A stretch of 51,441 bases of DNA from an uncultured Phycisphaerales bacterium. GTDB lineage: Bacteria > Planctomycetota > Phycisphaerae > Phycisphaerales > SM1A02. Positions 37,501 through 45,086 of the stretch are shown one piece after another. The stretch lies in NCBI GenBank assembly GCA_949373145.1, contig CASICI010000009.1:1-51441 (forward strand), given 5' to 3'. Numbering within the stretch: the stretch's first letter is position 1; each line of letters begins with the position of its first letter. The notes beneath the pieces were generated by a model. That model ran no database searches. It was not told the DNA's origin and saw only the letters and a program-made list of their open reading frames with translations. The translations under genes were made by a program, and so were the position numbers.

Positions 37501-38019
37501 GATGGCGCACTTGACCTGAAGAAGGTCCTGCGCGGTTTCGATGAGGAACGCATCGACACCACCGTCGATCAGTCCGCGTGCCTGTTCCGCGTAGGACTCG
37601 AGCATCAGGTCCCAGCTCACCTGTCCGAGGGTGATGAGTTTGGTTCCGGGGCCCATCGAGCCGAGAACGAATCGGGGCCGGGCCTCCGTGGCATGGTTGT
37701 CACAGGCGGCGCGCGCCACGAGAGCGGCCTCACGATTGATCTCGCGTGTCCATGCAATGAGCTCTTCATCGAACTCACCGAAGACGAGCTTGTTGGCACC
37801 GAAGGTGTTGGTCTCGATGGCATCGGAGCCGGCAGCGAGAAATTCCTCATGAATGCTCTGCACCAGCTCGGGACGTGACCTGACCAGCAGATCGACACAG
37901 TTTTCACGGCCGAGGTAATCGTTCTCGATATCAAGGTCGATCGTCTGGATGGTGGAGCCCATGGCACCATCAAGCAGAAGCACACGATGAGCAAGGACGT
38001 CGCGAAGTGTGGGTGACAT
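34504..38019 (-). CDS. metH: Cobalamin-dependent methionine synthase MetH
   Basis: A 1171-residue four-module enzyme that transfers methyl from methyltetrahydrofolate through cobalamin to homocysteine. Order: homocysteine domain (LLLDGAMGSTIQT; zinc cysteines in LNCATGP and GGCCGTTTEH), pterin domain (VGERMNASGSKKFR ... DINVDYAGRD), cap domain and B12-binding domain with TVKGDVHDIGKNLVDIIL, whose His is the cobalt ligand, and the C-terminal activation domain (RFTFPRQQKKNRLCISDFF, RYSFGYPACPEMSDQEKLF). Length is normal, about 1200. A promoter whose -10 ends 6 nt before the ATG makes this a leaderless message. No cobalamin riboswitch fits in the 100-nt upstream region, so B12 control by that route is unlikely here. 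Confidence 0.98.
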   Translation of the reverse strand: MSPTLRDVLAHRVLLLDGAMGSTIQTIDLDIENDYLGRENCVDLLVRSRPELVQSIHEEFLAAGSDAIETNTFGANKLVFGEFDEELIAWTREINREAALVARAACDNHATEARPRFVLGSMGPGTKLITLGQVSWDLMLESYAEQARGLIDGGVDAFLIETAQDLLQVKCAINACLLALEESGRTVEDIPIMVSITIETTGTMLLGAEIAAAVTALRPFPILSLGLNCATGPVEMADHIDHLSRNWDRHISVVPNAGLPVLHEGKPSFPLGPEPMAEALRKYLRDSGVTILGGCCGTTTEHIAALRAIIDEIESEDVALEPRQLAPVPGCSSGYGHVDYRQENSFLIVGERMNASGSKKFRQLLESEDWDAIVSLARDQCRRGANVLDINVDYAGRDNVADMEQIVGRVVGSVDAPLMLDSTQWKTLEAGLKRAPGKCVVNSANFEDGDEKFDLICGMASRYGAGIVIGSIDEDEHSAMARTCERKVEIARRGLKRAVEVHGMAPADVMFDPLVLPISTGMDSDRRSGLELVDAVREISRSMPECQITCGLSNCSFGLKAAARKVLNSVFLDELMKAGLTSAIVHAGGIVPLARIPEEQVQAALDLIYDRRSEEHDPLSVFIELFREAAEMVVAEEVVERTLPEWLRWHVIDGEKEGLGDRLDEAMKTIPPLEIINEHLLDGMKTVGELFGSGRMQLPFVLQSAEVMKRAVGHLEPHMDRMEGETQGTIVLATVKGDVHDIGKNLVDIILTNNGWTVHNIGIKQPISEIIKAWRDTGADVIGMSGLLVKSVMVMGDNLEELNALEEQPVVILGGAALSRYYCESHLRSLYEGRLFYGKDAFEGLRVCNQLLHGDSEALDQEIDERLEKRQAVERQVSRSRERSRTVQADEAAPVAVLERAALEQVDVPEAPFLGTRLVESVGLDQIVPYINEAALFRGQWGFKKGAMSQEEYDLQVEEKIRPIVRRLTSDLSGTDIVRPAVVYGWFECQSDGEDLLVYDPESPDSVAERFTFPRQQKKNRLCISDFFKSVDSGLRDVIGFHCVTMGSRLSEMARRLFEDDEYQEYLFLHGFGVECAEGLAELWHKRMRAELGIGGDDSPRTRELFAQKYRGSRYSFGYPACPEMSDQEKLFRLLDPARIGCRLTENWQIDPEQSTSALVVHHPEARYFSV

Positions 38020-38025
38020 GCCTGC

Positions 38026-38054
38026 ACGATAGACGGCGAGGCAGAGGCTATCAA
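38026..38054 (-). promoter_or_regulatory. Promoter of metH with leaderless geometry
   Basis: On the minus strand, -35 TTGATA at 38054-38049, a 17-nt spacer and -10 TATCGT at 38031-38026, then 6 nt to the ATG at 38019. Transcription must begin on or beside the first codon. This is the clearest of the leaderless promoters apart from the perR one. Confidence 0.8.
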
Positions 38055-38120
38055 CCGTTCATCCGGATCGACGGATGGGTCATTGCGTCTGTTATGATGA
38101 TTCTTTTAGGAGACTACTGC

Positions 38121-39572
38121 ATGAAGACCCTACGAACTCTCGCCTGCCTCATGACCGCGGCGTGCCTGGTGGCACCCGCAGCGGCGACCCCGACACTCTC
38201 TCAGACGGATGAATTCAACCCGGAAATCGCCTGCGCCACCTTTGAAAAGGCCTGGGAGATGATGCGAACTTCGGGAGCGCTCGAAGAGATCACCGACGCC
38301 GACTGGGACACGATGTACGAGAAGTATCAGGCACCCGCCTGTGACGCCGAAACCAATGAAAAGCTCAGAGCAATCCTCGGTGAGATGATCACCTCGCTGG
38401 GGAAATCTCACTTTTCCCTGATCCCGAAGGAAGCCAGTGTGGAATTCGCACTCGGCTTCGATGAGGAGGACGAGGAGGGGCAGGACGCTCCCGCAGACGA
38501 CATCGAAACCAGCAAGGGTCCCGGTGATGGCCAGATAGGGATCGATACCAGGCTGTTCAACGGCGACATGTACGTCGCTCGAGTGGCCGAGGGCTCCCCC
38601 GCTGAACAGGCGGGCGTGCAGGCCGGCTGGCGTGTCGGCAAGGTTCGCAACTTCGAGTTGTCCATGGAGGCTCGATTGAAGGACCTCGATCCATCATCGA
38701 TGGAGGGCTATCAGGCAAGCAGCATGGCCCAGGCGCTCGTGTCCGGCGACACCGGAACCGCGATTCCAATCATGTTCATCGATGAAGACGATCAGGAGCA
38801 TCCGCTTCGTATCGTGTGCGCCCCCAGCGAAGGTGAAATGGTCAGGTTCGGGAATCTGCCACCGATGCCGGTCAGGACCGAATCGATGATCCTCGACCAG
38901 CCCACACTTGAAAGCATGGGATTCGAAGCACCGGATGGTCTCAAGATCGGCGTCATCAGATTCAACTGCTGGATGGTGCCGATCATGCAACCCATCGCAC
39001 GCGCGGTCGAGGAATTCCGGACTCAGGACGTCGACGCCGTCATTCTCGACCTCAGAGGAAACCCCGGCGGCATCGGAGGCCTTTCGATGGGCGTGGGCGG
39101 CCATTTCCTCGAGGAACCGACCAACCTCGGAATCATGAAGAACAGTTTCGGGGAGATGAACTTCAACACCAACCCGCAGACCATCACGCAGTCGGGCGAG
39201 CTGGTGACCCCCCTCGGGATCCCTCTCTACATCATGATCGATTCGATGTCGGCCTCCACCAGCGAGATCTTCGCGGGAGGCATGAGCGAAGCCCGACGCG
39301 CCACGATCGTGGGACGGCGATCCCCCGGCATGGCGCTTCCGGCGATGGCGATCGATCTTCCCAACGGCGATGTCTTCTACTGTGCCACGGCATCGTTCAA
39401 GCTTCCCAGCGGGACCAACGTCGAAGGCCTTGGAATCACCCCGGACCTCGTCATCGACCTCGCACACAACGATGCCACGTTCAAGAATGACCCCGATCTT
39501 TCCGCAGCGATCAATGACCATCTCGCTAAGATCAACGCTTCACCCACGACACACTCAGGAGTTCAGAAATGA
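38121..39572 (+). CDS. Secreted S41-family serine peptidase with PDZ domain
   Basis: From the ATG at 38121 (AGGAG 8 nt upstream) the protein is 483 residues with a signal peptide (LACLMTAACLVAPAAA). A helical N-domain with SLGKSHFSLIP (H97) leads to a PDZ-like region around ARVAEGSPAEQAGVQAGWRVG, then the S41 core: VDAVILDLRGNPGG, LYIMIDSMSASTSEIFAGGM with the catalytic Ser near 377-380, and VGRRSPGMALP. Where CtpA/Tsp proteases have the catalytic Lys (GEPTFGKG), this protein has GRRSPGMA. H97 suggests the tricorn/IRBP-like S41 arrangement, which uses His. It is the first of five genes joined by 4-nt overlaps. TATGAT (38093-38098) is a possible -10. Confidence 0.85.
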   Translation: MKTLRTLACLMTAACLVAPAAATPTLSQTDEFNPEIACATFEKAWEMMRTSGALEEITDADWDTMYEKYQAPACDAETNEKLRAILGEMITSLGKSHFSLIPKEASVEFALGFDEEDEEGQDAPADDIETSKGPGDGQIGIDTRLFNGDMYVARVAEGSPAEQAGVQAGWRVGKVRNFELSMEARLKDLDPSSMEGYQASSMAQALVSGDTGTAIPIMFIDEDDQEHPLRIVCAPSEGEMVRFGNLPPMPVRTESMILDQPTLESMGFEAPDGLKIGVIRFNCWMVPIMQPIARAVEEFRTQDVDAVILDLRGNPGGIGGLSMGVGGHFLEEPTNLGIMKNSFGEMNFNTNPQTITQSGELVTPLGIPLYIMIDSMSASTSEIFAGGMSEARRATIVGRRSPGMALPAMAIDLPNGDVFYCATASFKLPSGTNVEGLGITPDLVIDLAHNDATFKNDPDLSAAINDHLAKINASPTTHSGVQK

Positions 39573-40417
39573 AACGCACCATTGCAACGATCCTCGCGGC
39601 CAGCCTCACTTCATTCACATTGGCCCAGGACGCCACCACCGCACCGGCGCAGAAGGCCCCGACCGAGAAGGCGATGGAAAAGGCACCCACCCCGCAAGCA
39701 CTCCTCCAGAAGAACATGGAGCTGATGGGCGGCAAGGATGCCTGGATGAAGATCAAGGACATCACGATGAAGGGTGAGTTCGTCGTGACGGGCGCCGGCA
39801 TGGGCGGCCCGCTCATGATTCGACAGAAGGCGCCGAACCAGCAACTGACCACCATCAACATCAGCGGAATCGGCGAGATCAAGGAAGGCTTCGACGGCAC
39901 CAACGCATGGGATTTGAATCCCATGACCGGCCCGACCCTCAAGAAGGGCGTGGCACTCGAGCAGGCCGCCAGATCGGCCAAGTTCTCCGCACTCCTCAAT
40001 CCCCTCGACGGCCTGACCGAGGCACGTACCACCGGCATCGTCGAATTCGGCGAACAACCCTGCTGGGAAGTCGTTGCAAAGGGCCCCGGAGGTGTCGTGA
40101 AGATGTACTTCTCCAAATCCACCAGCAGCATGAGCGGCATGTCGATGACCGCTGATTCACCGATGGGCCCCCTCAACGTCATCACTGAAATGAAGGACAT
40201 GAAGAAGTTCGGCGACGTCAGCGTCACCACGAAGATGACTGTCTCGATGATGGGGCAGTCTCAGACCATCACCATCACCGACGTCACCTTCGATCCGATC
40301 GACCCCAGCGTCTTCGATCTCCCCCCCCAGATCGCGACGATGGTCAAGGCTCGTGACGAGGCCAAGAAGAAAGCCGACTCCGAGAAGCCCGCCGTTCCAG
40401 CGGTGACGGCCGAGTGA
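39569..40417 (+). CDS. Secreted LolA/LppX-like protein of unknown function (paralog 1)
   Basis: A 282-residue protein with a signal peptide (IATILAASLTSFTLAQ), then an Ala/Pro/Lys-rich linker and a beta-rich domain. The helix MELMGGKDAWMKIKDI, strands GEFVVTGAGMGGPLMIRQK, and FDGTNAWDLNPMTGPTLKK followed by LNPLDG resemble outer-membrane lipoprotein-sorting (LolA-like) folds in which a secreted half-barrel binds lipid; that resemblance is inferred from pattern. It overlaps both neighbours by 4 nt. The next gene encodes a paralog with the same order of motifs (IGCDGTTAWRSDPPDG). Confidence 0.55.
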   Translation: MKRTIATILAASLTSFTLAQDATTAPAQKAPTEKAMEKAPTPQALLQKNMELMGGKDAWMKIKDITMKGEFVVTGAGMGGPLMIRQKAPNQQLTTINISGIGEIKEGFDGTNAWDLNPMTGPTLKKGVALEQAARSAKFSALLNPLDGLTEARTTGIVEFGEQPCWEVVAKGPGGVVKMYFSKSTSSMSGMSMTADSPMGPLNVITEMKDMKKFGDVSVTTKMTVSMMGQSQTITITDVTFDPIDPSVFDLPPQIATMVKARDEAKKKADSEKPAVPAVTAE

Positions 40418-41277
40418 TTTTCTACCGACACGTCACAGTTCTTTTCTGTCTGATGCTGATGTTCGCCGCTGGCGAATCATCGGCATGGGCGGCGCAGGAG
40501 CAATCTTCCGCGACCGAGACACTGACCGTCCAACCCGAAGCCGGACGCGTTCTTCAAAGAGCGCTGAAGGCGATGGGTGGGGCCGAGGCGAGAGCCCGGA
40601 TCGACTCGACCCGAGCCACCGCGAAGATCAGCGTGGGGCAGACCAGTTCCAGCTACGAGATCCTCACCCGCCGCCCGGGCGCCTTTCTGGTCCGGCAGAA
40701 GATCCAGGGTCTGGGTGACATGCAGATCGGATGCGACGGCACCACCGCGTGGCGGTCGGACCCTCCGGACGGTCGTTTGACGCCGATGCCCTTGAAACAG
40801 GCGGCGGAATCCCTGCAGAGTTTCGATTTCCAGGCACTCCTTCGTGACATGGACAGGAGATTTCCCGGAGCCACTCTGGGCGAACCGAAGGAAATCGAGG
40901 AGAGGCTCTGCGACCATGTCGAACTCACGGACGGTTCGAACAGGATTTCAGCCTACTTCGATCCAGACACCGGACTGCTTCGTGCATTCGACGTCAAAGG
41001 CCAGGATTCGCGACCGATGCTGCGACGAGTGACGATCGAATCATGGTCGGATCCCGGGACCTCGGAATTTCGCTGGGCGCGCAGCCTGCGCATCAAGCAA
41101 CCTGGCGCGACGCTGAAGGCTGAATATCGATCCGTGACTTTCAACGACGTCGCCGAGTCGAACTTCGAACTGCCGATCGGAATCACCCCGAACCCGGAGC
41201 CGTCGCCCGAGAGCGTGCCGGCATCCTCGGAAGCGAACACCGACGGAGCGTCCGACGCGGAACCGGCACAGCCATGA
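40414..41277 (+). CDS. Secreted LolA/LppX-like protein of unknown function (paralog 2)
   Basis: A 287-residue protein starting with GTG inside the previous stop (GTGA). Signal: YRHVTVLFCLMLMFAAGESSA. Paralogous to the preceding gene product: ALKAMGGAEARARIDS aligns with MELMGGKDAWMKIKDI, and CDGTTAWRSDPPDGRLTP with FDGTNAWDLNPMTGPTLK. The C-terminus is a Pro/Ser/Glu-rich tail. Tandem duplication and divergence is evident. The ABC transporter genes follow with a 4-nt overlap, so a common export or cell-surface task is likely. No catalytic residue pattern is seen. Confidence 0.52.
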   Translation: MIFYRHVTVLFCLMLMFAAGESSAWAAQEQSSATETLTVQPEAGRVLQRALKAMGGAEARARIDSTRATAKISVGQTSSSYEILTRRPGAFLVRQKIQGLGDMQIGCDGTTAWRSDPPDGRLTPMPLKQAAESLQSFDFQALLRDMDRRFPGATLGEPKEIEERLCDHVELTDGSNRISAYFDPDTGLLRAFDVKGQDSRPMLRRVTIESWSDPGTSEFRWARSLRIKQPGATLKAEYRSVTFNDVAESNFELPIGITPNPEPSPESVPASSEANTDGASDAEPAQP

Positions 41278-42233
41278 GCACGGCCATCGAAGTCCAGAAT
41301 GTCTCCAAGCGATACGGGGACAATCTCGCGGTGAACGACATCAGCTTCGCCGTGCCGACGGGATCGCTTTGCGGATTCCTCGGACCCAACGGCGCAGGCA
41401 AGAGCACGACCATCCGCATGATCATGTCGATCATCTATCCGGATGCCGGAACGATTCTCGCACGAGGCGGTTCGGCACTCGATTCCAAGGATCGAATCGG
41501 ATATCTGCCGGAGGAACGTGGTGTCTACCGCAAGATGCGAGTGGCGGAATTCCTTGGCTACATCGCTCGACTGAAGGGCATCGACGCCCGCTCCAGTCGC
41601 AGACTCGCGGAGGAATGGCTCGAAAGAATGGAGCTTCCGGGGGTGGCACGGAAACGTTGCCAGGAACTCTCGAAGGGAATGCAGCAGAAAGTCCAGTTCA
41701 TCGCCACCATCATGCATGATCCGGAACTCATCATCCTCGATGAACCGTTCTCGGGACTGGATCCGGTCAATGCGAACCTGCTCGGCAAGGTGATCCATGA
41801 GCTCAACGCAGAAGGAAGAACCATCATCTTCTCGACGCATGTCCTCCATCAGGCCGAACAGATCTGTGACCGAGTACTCATGATCAACCGAGGAAGCATC
41901 GTTCTGGACGACACCATGGACGGTCTTCGACGCACGTTCGACCCGAACACCATCCTTCTTCGATCGGCCGAACCCATCGAGAAGCTCATCGCCGCATCGG
42001 AATCATTGCCGGGCGTGGTCGAGATCACGCACCACCACGACGACGGACACACGGCGGAGATACTCCTGACGAGAACCGAGGGACGCATGGATCGAATCCC
42101 GCAGGATCTGATCGCACGCCTGTCGGAATTGACCGCGCTGGAATCACTCGAACTCAGACGCCCGACCCTCGACGACGTCTTCGTCACGCTGGTCGGAACC
42201 AGCATCTCCGAAGCGGAGGATGCCGAGGCATGA
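41274..42233 (+). CDS. ABC exporter ATP-binding protein (NatA/ABC-2 type)
   Basis: A 319-residue ATPase: Walker A FLGPNGAGKST, Q-loop LPEERGVYRKM, signature LSKGMQQK, Walker B LIILDEPFSGLD and the switch His in IFSTHVLHQAE. It has the C-terminal extension of NatA-like subunits (LLRSAEPIEKLIAASESL and the LTALESLELRRPTLDDVFV tail). It pairs with the following permease, whose start overlaps its stop by 4 nt. NatA-type systems export ions or antimicrobial compounds; the substrate is not predictable. Confidence 0.95.
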   Translation: MSTAIEVQNVSKRYGDNLAVNDISFAVPTGSLCGFLGPNGAGKSTTIRMIMSIIYPDAGTILARGGSALDSKDRIGYLPEERGVYRKMRVAEFLGYIARLKGIDARSSRRLAEEWLERMELPGVARKRCQELSKGMQQKVQFIATIMHDPELIILDEPFSGLDPVNANLLGKVIHELNAEGRTIIFSTHVLHQAEQICDRVLMINRGSIVLDDTMDGLRRTFDPNTILLRSAEPIEKLIAASESLPGVVEITHHHDDGHTAEILLTRTEGRMDRIPQDLIARLSELTALESLELRRPTLDDVFVTLVGTSISEAEDAEA

Positions 42234-43645
42234 AACGCTCATCGGGACTCAAGAAGGTTGCACTGATCGCATGGCGGGACTTCCGTTTCACCGCACTCAC
42301 GCCGGCATTCCTGCTCGGCGTGGTCACGGTTCCGGTCCTCGGCCTGATCGGACTGCTGCTCTATCCGATCCTCCTGTCACAGGCGACGAGCAAACTCGAG
42401 GGCACGCTGCTGATCGTGGAGGGAAACGACACGATCGCACCTCTGGTCGAGAGCATTCTCGATGAAGGTGGTGGCGCCCGGCTCCCGAAGGAACTCCAGC
42501 AAGCACTCGATGAGATGCCTGCGGGAATGATGCAGCTCGCCGGCGATGGAAAAGGCATGTTGCAGATTCCGACCGAAATCGAGATCCGCACGAGCGGAGA
42601 CTACGACCGCCTGGAAACCTTCAAGGAGGAGCTCAGGAACGGGGCGTACATCGCGATCGCAGTGATAGACGATGAACTGATCGAGATCCCACCCCCACCG
42701 TCGGAGAATGTCCGGGCACGCTCGATCGAGGATCCCGAAGATGACGTCGAGGAGCAGGAGGATGCGGCATTGAAGTTGCTGATCCCAAGCGACTCTCTGC
42801 CGCAACACATCGCGATGCTCGAGCAGGTTCTTCTGGAATCGATCATCGAAGTCCGGGCCATCAAGGCCGGCTACGACTACGACGAGATCCGAAGAATGAT
42901 CGAGACGCCTCCGGTCAAAGTCCTTCGCATGACCGCGGAAGGCGTCGAAAGCGATCGACTGCGTCTGCGCATGATCGTACCCGTCCTGCTGATGATGCTG
43001 CTCTGGACAGTCGCGTTGACCAGTGGAAACTACGTCCTGACGACGACGATCGAGGAGAAATCGAACAAGGTCATGGAAGTTCTCCTGAGTGCGGTGAGTC
43101 CCAGCCAGTTGATGGCGGGAAAGATCTTCGGTCAGGCCGCGGTCGCGGCACTGATGCTGGTGATGTTCGGTGGGATCATCATCGCCGGCTTGATCGCTCT
43201 GGCTCTGAGCAACATCCTGTCCGTTCAGTTGATCCTTCTTTCTCTCGCCTACTTCGTGATCGCATATTTCACGATCGCCACGGTGATGGCCGCGATTGGC
43301 AGCGCCGTCTCCGAGCTGAGGGATGCACAGGCCCTGATGACACCGGTCATCGTGGTGTTGATGATGCCTCTGATCCTGTACATCCCGATCAACAACAACC
43401 CGACATCCACTCTGGCAGTGGTGACCAGCATGATTCCACCACTGACCCCGTTCGTGATGCCGTTGCGCCTCGCCGCGGCCCCCGAACCCCTGCCCGCCTG
43501 GGAGATCATTCTCAGTCTGCTGATCGGGGTCGGCTCGGTGGTGGTCCTTCTCTGGATCACATCGCGCATCTTTCGTGTCGGCGTGCTCATGCAGGGCAAG
43601 CCGCCATCACCGATGGAACTTCTGCGGTGGCTGCGCTACCGCTGA
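42230..43645 (+). CDS. ABC-2 type permease (NatB-like)
   Basis: A 471-residue protein with one N-terminal helix (LTPAFLLGVVTVPVLGLIGLLLY), a large extracytoplasmic domain of about 200 residues, and five C-terminal helices beginning MIVPVLLMMLLWTVALTSGNYV. The sequence ...TIEEKSNKVMEVLLSAVSP is the signature of ABC-2 permeases of the NatB type, in which the motif leads into the transmembrane bundle. It forms the export channel with the ATPase at 41274. The large outer domain may meet the secreted partners encoded upstream. It ends the five-gene cluster; a ribosome-binding site (AAAGGAA) begins the next unit. Confidence 0.92.
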   Translation: MKRSSGLKKVALIAWRDFRFTALTPAFLLGVVTVPVLGLIGLLLYPILLSQATSKLEGTLLIVEGNDTIAPLVESILDEGGGARLPKELQQALDEMPAGMMQLAGDGKGMLQIPTEIEIRTSGDYDRLETFKEELRNGAYIAIAVIDDELIEIPPPPSENVRARSIEDPEDDVEEQEDAALKLLIPSDSLPQHIAMLEQVLLESIIEVRAIKAGYDYDEIRRMIETPPVKVLRMTAEGVESDRLRLRMIVPVLLMMLLWTVALTSGNYVLTTTIEEKSNKVMEVLLSAVSPSQLMAGKIFGQAAVAALMLVMFGGIIIAGLIALALSNILSVQLILLSLAYFVIAYFTIATVMAAIGSAVSELRDAQALMTPVIVVLMMPLILYIPINNNPTSTLAVVTSMIPPLTPFVMPLRLAAAPEPLPAWEIILSLLIGVGSVVVLLWITSRIFRVGVLMQGKPPSPMELLRWLRYR

Positions 43646-43690
43646 TCCACGCGGTCTCTCGAACGGGACCGGTCTGAAAGGAACACCCTC

Positions 43691-44224
43691 ATGAATCACG
43701 CGAACCTCTGGGCTCCCTGGCGCATGGCATACCTCCGATCCATCGCGGATCTTCCGAAGGACCCGCAGGCTGCGCCCAAGGATTCAAACTTTTTCAGGAC
43801 CTATTGGGCGTCACCGCAGGACGATGAGGGAAATCTGGTGGTGCACCGAACCGAGCACGGCATGATCCTGCTGAATCGCTATCCGTACGCCAATGGCCAC
43901 CTGCTGGTCGCACTGGGCGAAGCTGCGCCGACTCTGGCGGATTATGACGATGAGCAGCGCCGCATCTTCTGGATGTTGGTGGACACGGCATCAAGACTGG
44001 TCAGAAACAGCCTGAATCCTCAAGGACTCAACATCGGCATCAACGAGGGTTCGGCGGCGGGTGCGGGCGTTCCGGAGCACCTCCACGCCCATGTCGTGCC
44101 GCGCTGGGGTGGGGATACGAACTTCATGACCACGGTCGGTGCTGTGCGAGTCTCCCCTGACGCGCTTGAATCGGTTGCCGCGTCGTATCGTGACAGCATC
44201 AGGAATGGTGCGCTCGAAGCCTGA
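43691..44224 (+). CDS. HIT-family hydrolase/AP4A phosphorylase-like protein
   Basis: A 177-residue HIT protein. The N-terminus NLWAPWRMAYLRSIAD and NRYPYANGHLLVALGEA match actinobacterial/planctomycete AP4A-phosphorylase-like HIT enzymes, and HLHAHVVPRW is the histidine triad with the nucleophilic central His. Such enzymes cleave dinucleoside polyphosphates or nucleotidyl-amines. The ATG has AAAGGAA 8 nt upstream. Although on the same strand as the ABC genes, a 45-nt gap separates it. The gene downstream is across a 475-nt intergenic region. Confidence 0.93.
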   Translation: MNHANLWAPWRMAYLRSIADLPKDPQAAPKDSNFFRTYWASPQDDEGNLVVHRTEHGMILLNRYPYANGHLLVALGEAAPTLADYDDEQRRIFWMLVDTASRLVRNSLNPQGLNIGINEGSAAGAGVPEHLHAHVVPRWGGDTNFMTTVGAVRVSPDALESVAASYRDSIRNGALEA

Positions 44225-44242
44225 GCACGGGTGCTGTGGGAA

Positions 44243-44500
44243 TGACGGCATTTGGGTCCCGTCGGCGGAACAAGTCGGCCCGACTCACACGTCCCAGTGG
44301 ACGGATGAGGCCGGTACGGCCTCGGTGGTAGGCTCGAACCCCAATGTAAAGGTGGGCTCGCGACGATTCGATCCCGACCTTCCACTCCGAACCGAAATTC
44401 GTGAGGCCTGGCCATCGTCGAACGAACACGATCCCTTGGGGTACTGAAAGGCCCGAGCAAATGCGACCGAGACCGATCCGACGGGACCCAAAGGTCGTCA
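44243..44500 (-). ncRNA. Structured intergenic element, candidate ~258-nt non-coding RNA
   Basis: A 258-bp stretch between the HIT and lipoprotein genes is closed by a long inverted repeat: TGACG plus a 3-nt internal loop plus a perfect 15-bp arm (TTTGGGTCCCGTCGG at 44251-44265; its complement at 44478-44492). Inside are hairpins at 44273-44285 (AGTCG/CGACT), 44290-44303 (CGTCC/GGACG), 44307-44323 (GAGGCCG/CGGCCTC) and 44335-44360. On the minus strand a promoter (TGGACG, 16 nt, TACACT at 44511-44506) puts the start at the helix base. It carries no convincing ORF. It does not match tmRNA, RNase P, SRP or 6S by their conserved motifs. A MITE-like element is the alternative; no target-site duplication is seen. 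Confidence 0.45.
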
Positions 44501-44549
44501 AGGGGAGTGTAGCCCTCCCAGAGCGTTCGTCCAGCGGGGTTCCGATGTT

Positions 44550-44578
44550 TGACGTGAACCGCATCAAAAGGTAGCCTC
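44550..44578 (+). promoter_or_regulatory. Promoter for the small lipoprotein gene
   Basis: TTGACG (44550-44555), a 17-nt spacer and TAGCCT (44573-44578), giving a leader of about 115 nt before the ATG at 44700. It diverges from the candidate RNA promoter at 44506-44511. Confidence 0.65.
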
Positions 44579-44699
44579 AGCGTTCAAGAGCCGCGTTTCA
44601 GCGGCACACCACATCAGACACGAGTTGTTCGTGACACCCAAAATTGTTCATGACCCGAATGAGATCCACATCCACTCAGGTCCCTCGAGGAAGTCAAGT

Positions 44700-45011
44700 A
44701 TGAGTCGCCGATCAAAGACCCTCAATAAACTCGCCGTCATGGGAACCATTGCAGCCACCTCAGGTCTGCTTCTGGTCGGAGGCTGCAAGTCGAACAAAGA
44801 CTATTACAGCTACGATTCGATCACGAGCGACCTCACTCCCGAACTCCAGGGCCTGACGGAACGCCAGATCGACATCGACACCAACATCGCAGTGAATGAA
44901 AACATGAACTGGCGAATGTTGTGGGGAGATCTCGGACGCGTCTTTTTCACAGATCAGCCCAGCATTCTGAGTCCCTACTACACGATCTCACCTTCAGGCC
45001 AGCCCCGCTGA
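44700..45011 (+). CDS. Small lipoprotein of unknown function
   Basis: A 103-residue lipoprotein precursor: a positive N-terminus, helix KLAVMGTIAATSGLLL and lipobox VGGC, where the Cys would be lipidated. The mature part is about 73 residues, acidic and rich in Ser, Thr and Asp, with YYSYDSITSDLTPELQG and FFTDQPSILSPYY. The ATG at 44700 has GAGG about 9 nt upstream; an earlier in-frame start at 44625 would put 25 residues before the signal. It is followed by a strong terminator, so it is probably monocistronic. The family is not recognised. Confidence 0.8.
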   Translation: MSRRSKTLNKLAVMGTIAATSGLLLVGGCKSNKDYYSYDSITSDLTPELQGLTERQIDIDTNIAVNENMNWRMLWGDLGRVFFTDQPSILSPYYTISPSGQPR

Positions 45012-45039
45012 TTCTGCAGAGATCCCAAAGGTACACCTG

Positions 45040-45073
45040 AACGCGTCTCGGCGAACGTCGGGGCGCGTTTTCT
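45040..45073 (+). terminator. Rho-independent terminator after the small lipoprotein gene
   Basis: A 13-bp stem (45040-45052 with 45057-45069, ends AACGCG/CGCGTT, three G-T pairs) with a GAAC loop, followed by TTCT. The preceding gene ends at 45011. Confidence 0.8.
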
Positions 45074-45086
45074 ATGGTGACGAGTC

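Noticed and set aside
37963-38120. Cobalamin riboswitch upstream of metH
   Set aside because: The space between metH and the divergent gene is about 100 nt and the promoter ends 6 nt before the ATG, leaving no leader.
44251-44492. Insertion sequence or MITE with 15-bp terminal repeats
   Set aside because: No transposase and no target-site duplication flank the repeats; kept only as an alternative to a structured RNA.
44243-44500. Reading the structured element as tmRNA, RNase P RNA, SRP RNA or 6S RNA
   Set aside because: The conserved motifs of these RNAs (for example GAGGAAAGTCC of RNase P, GGAAGCAGCC of SRP) are not present on either strand.
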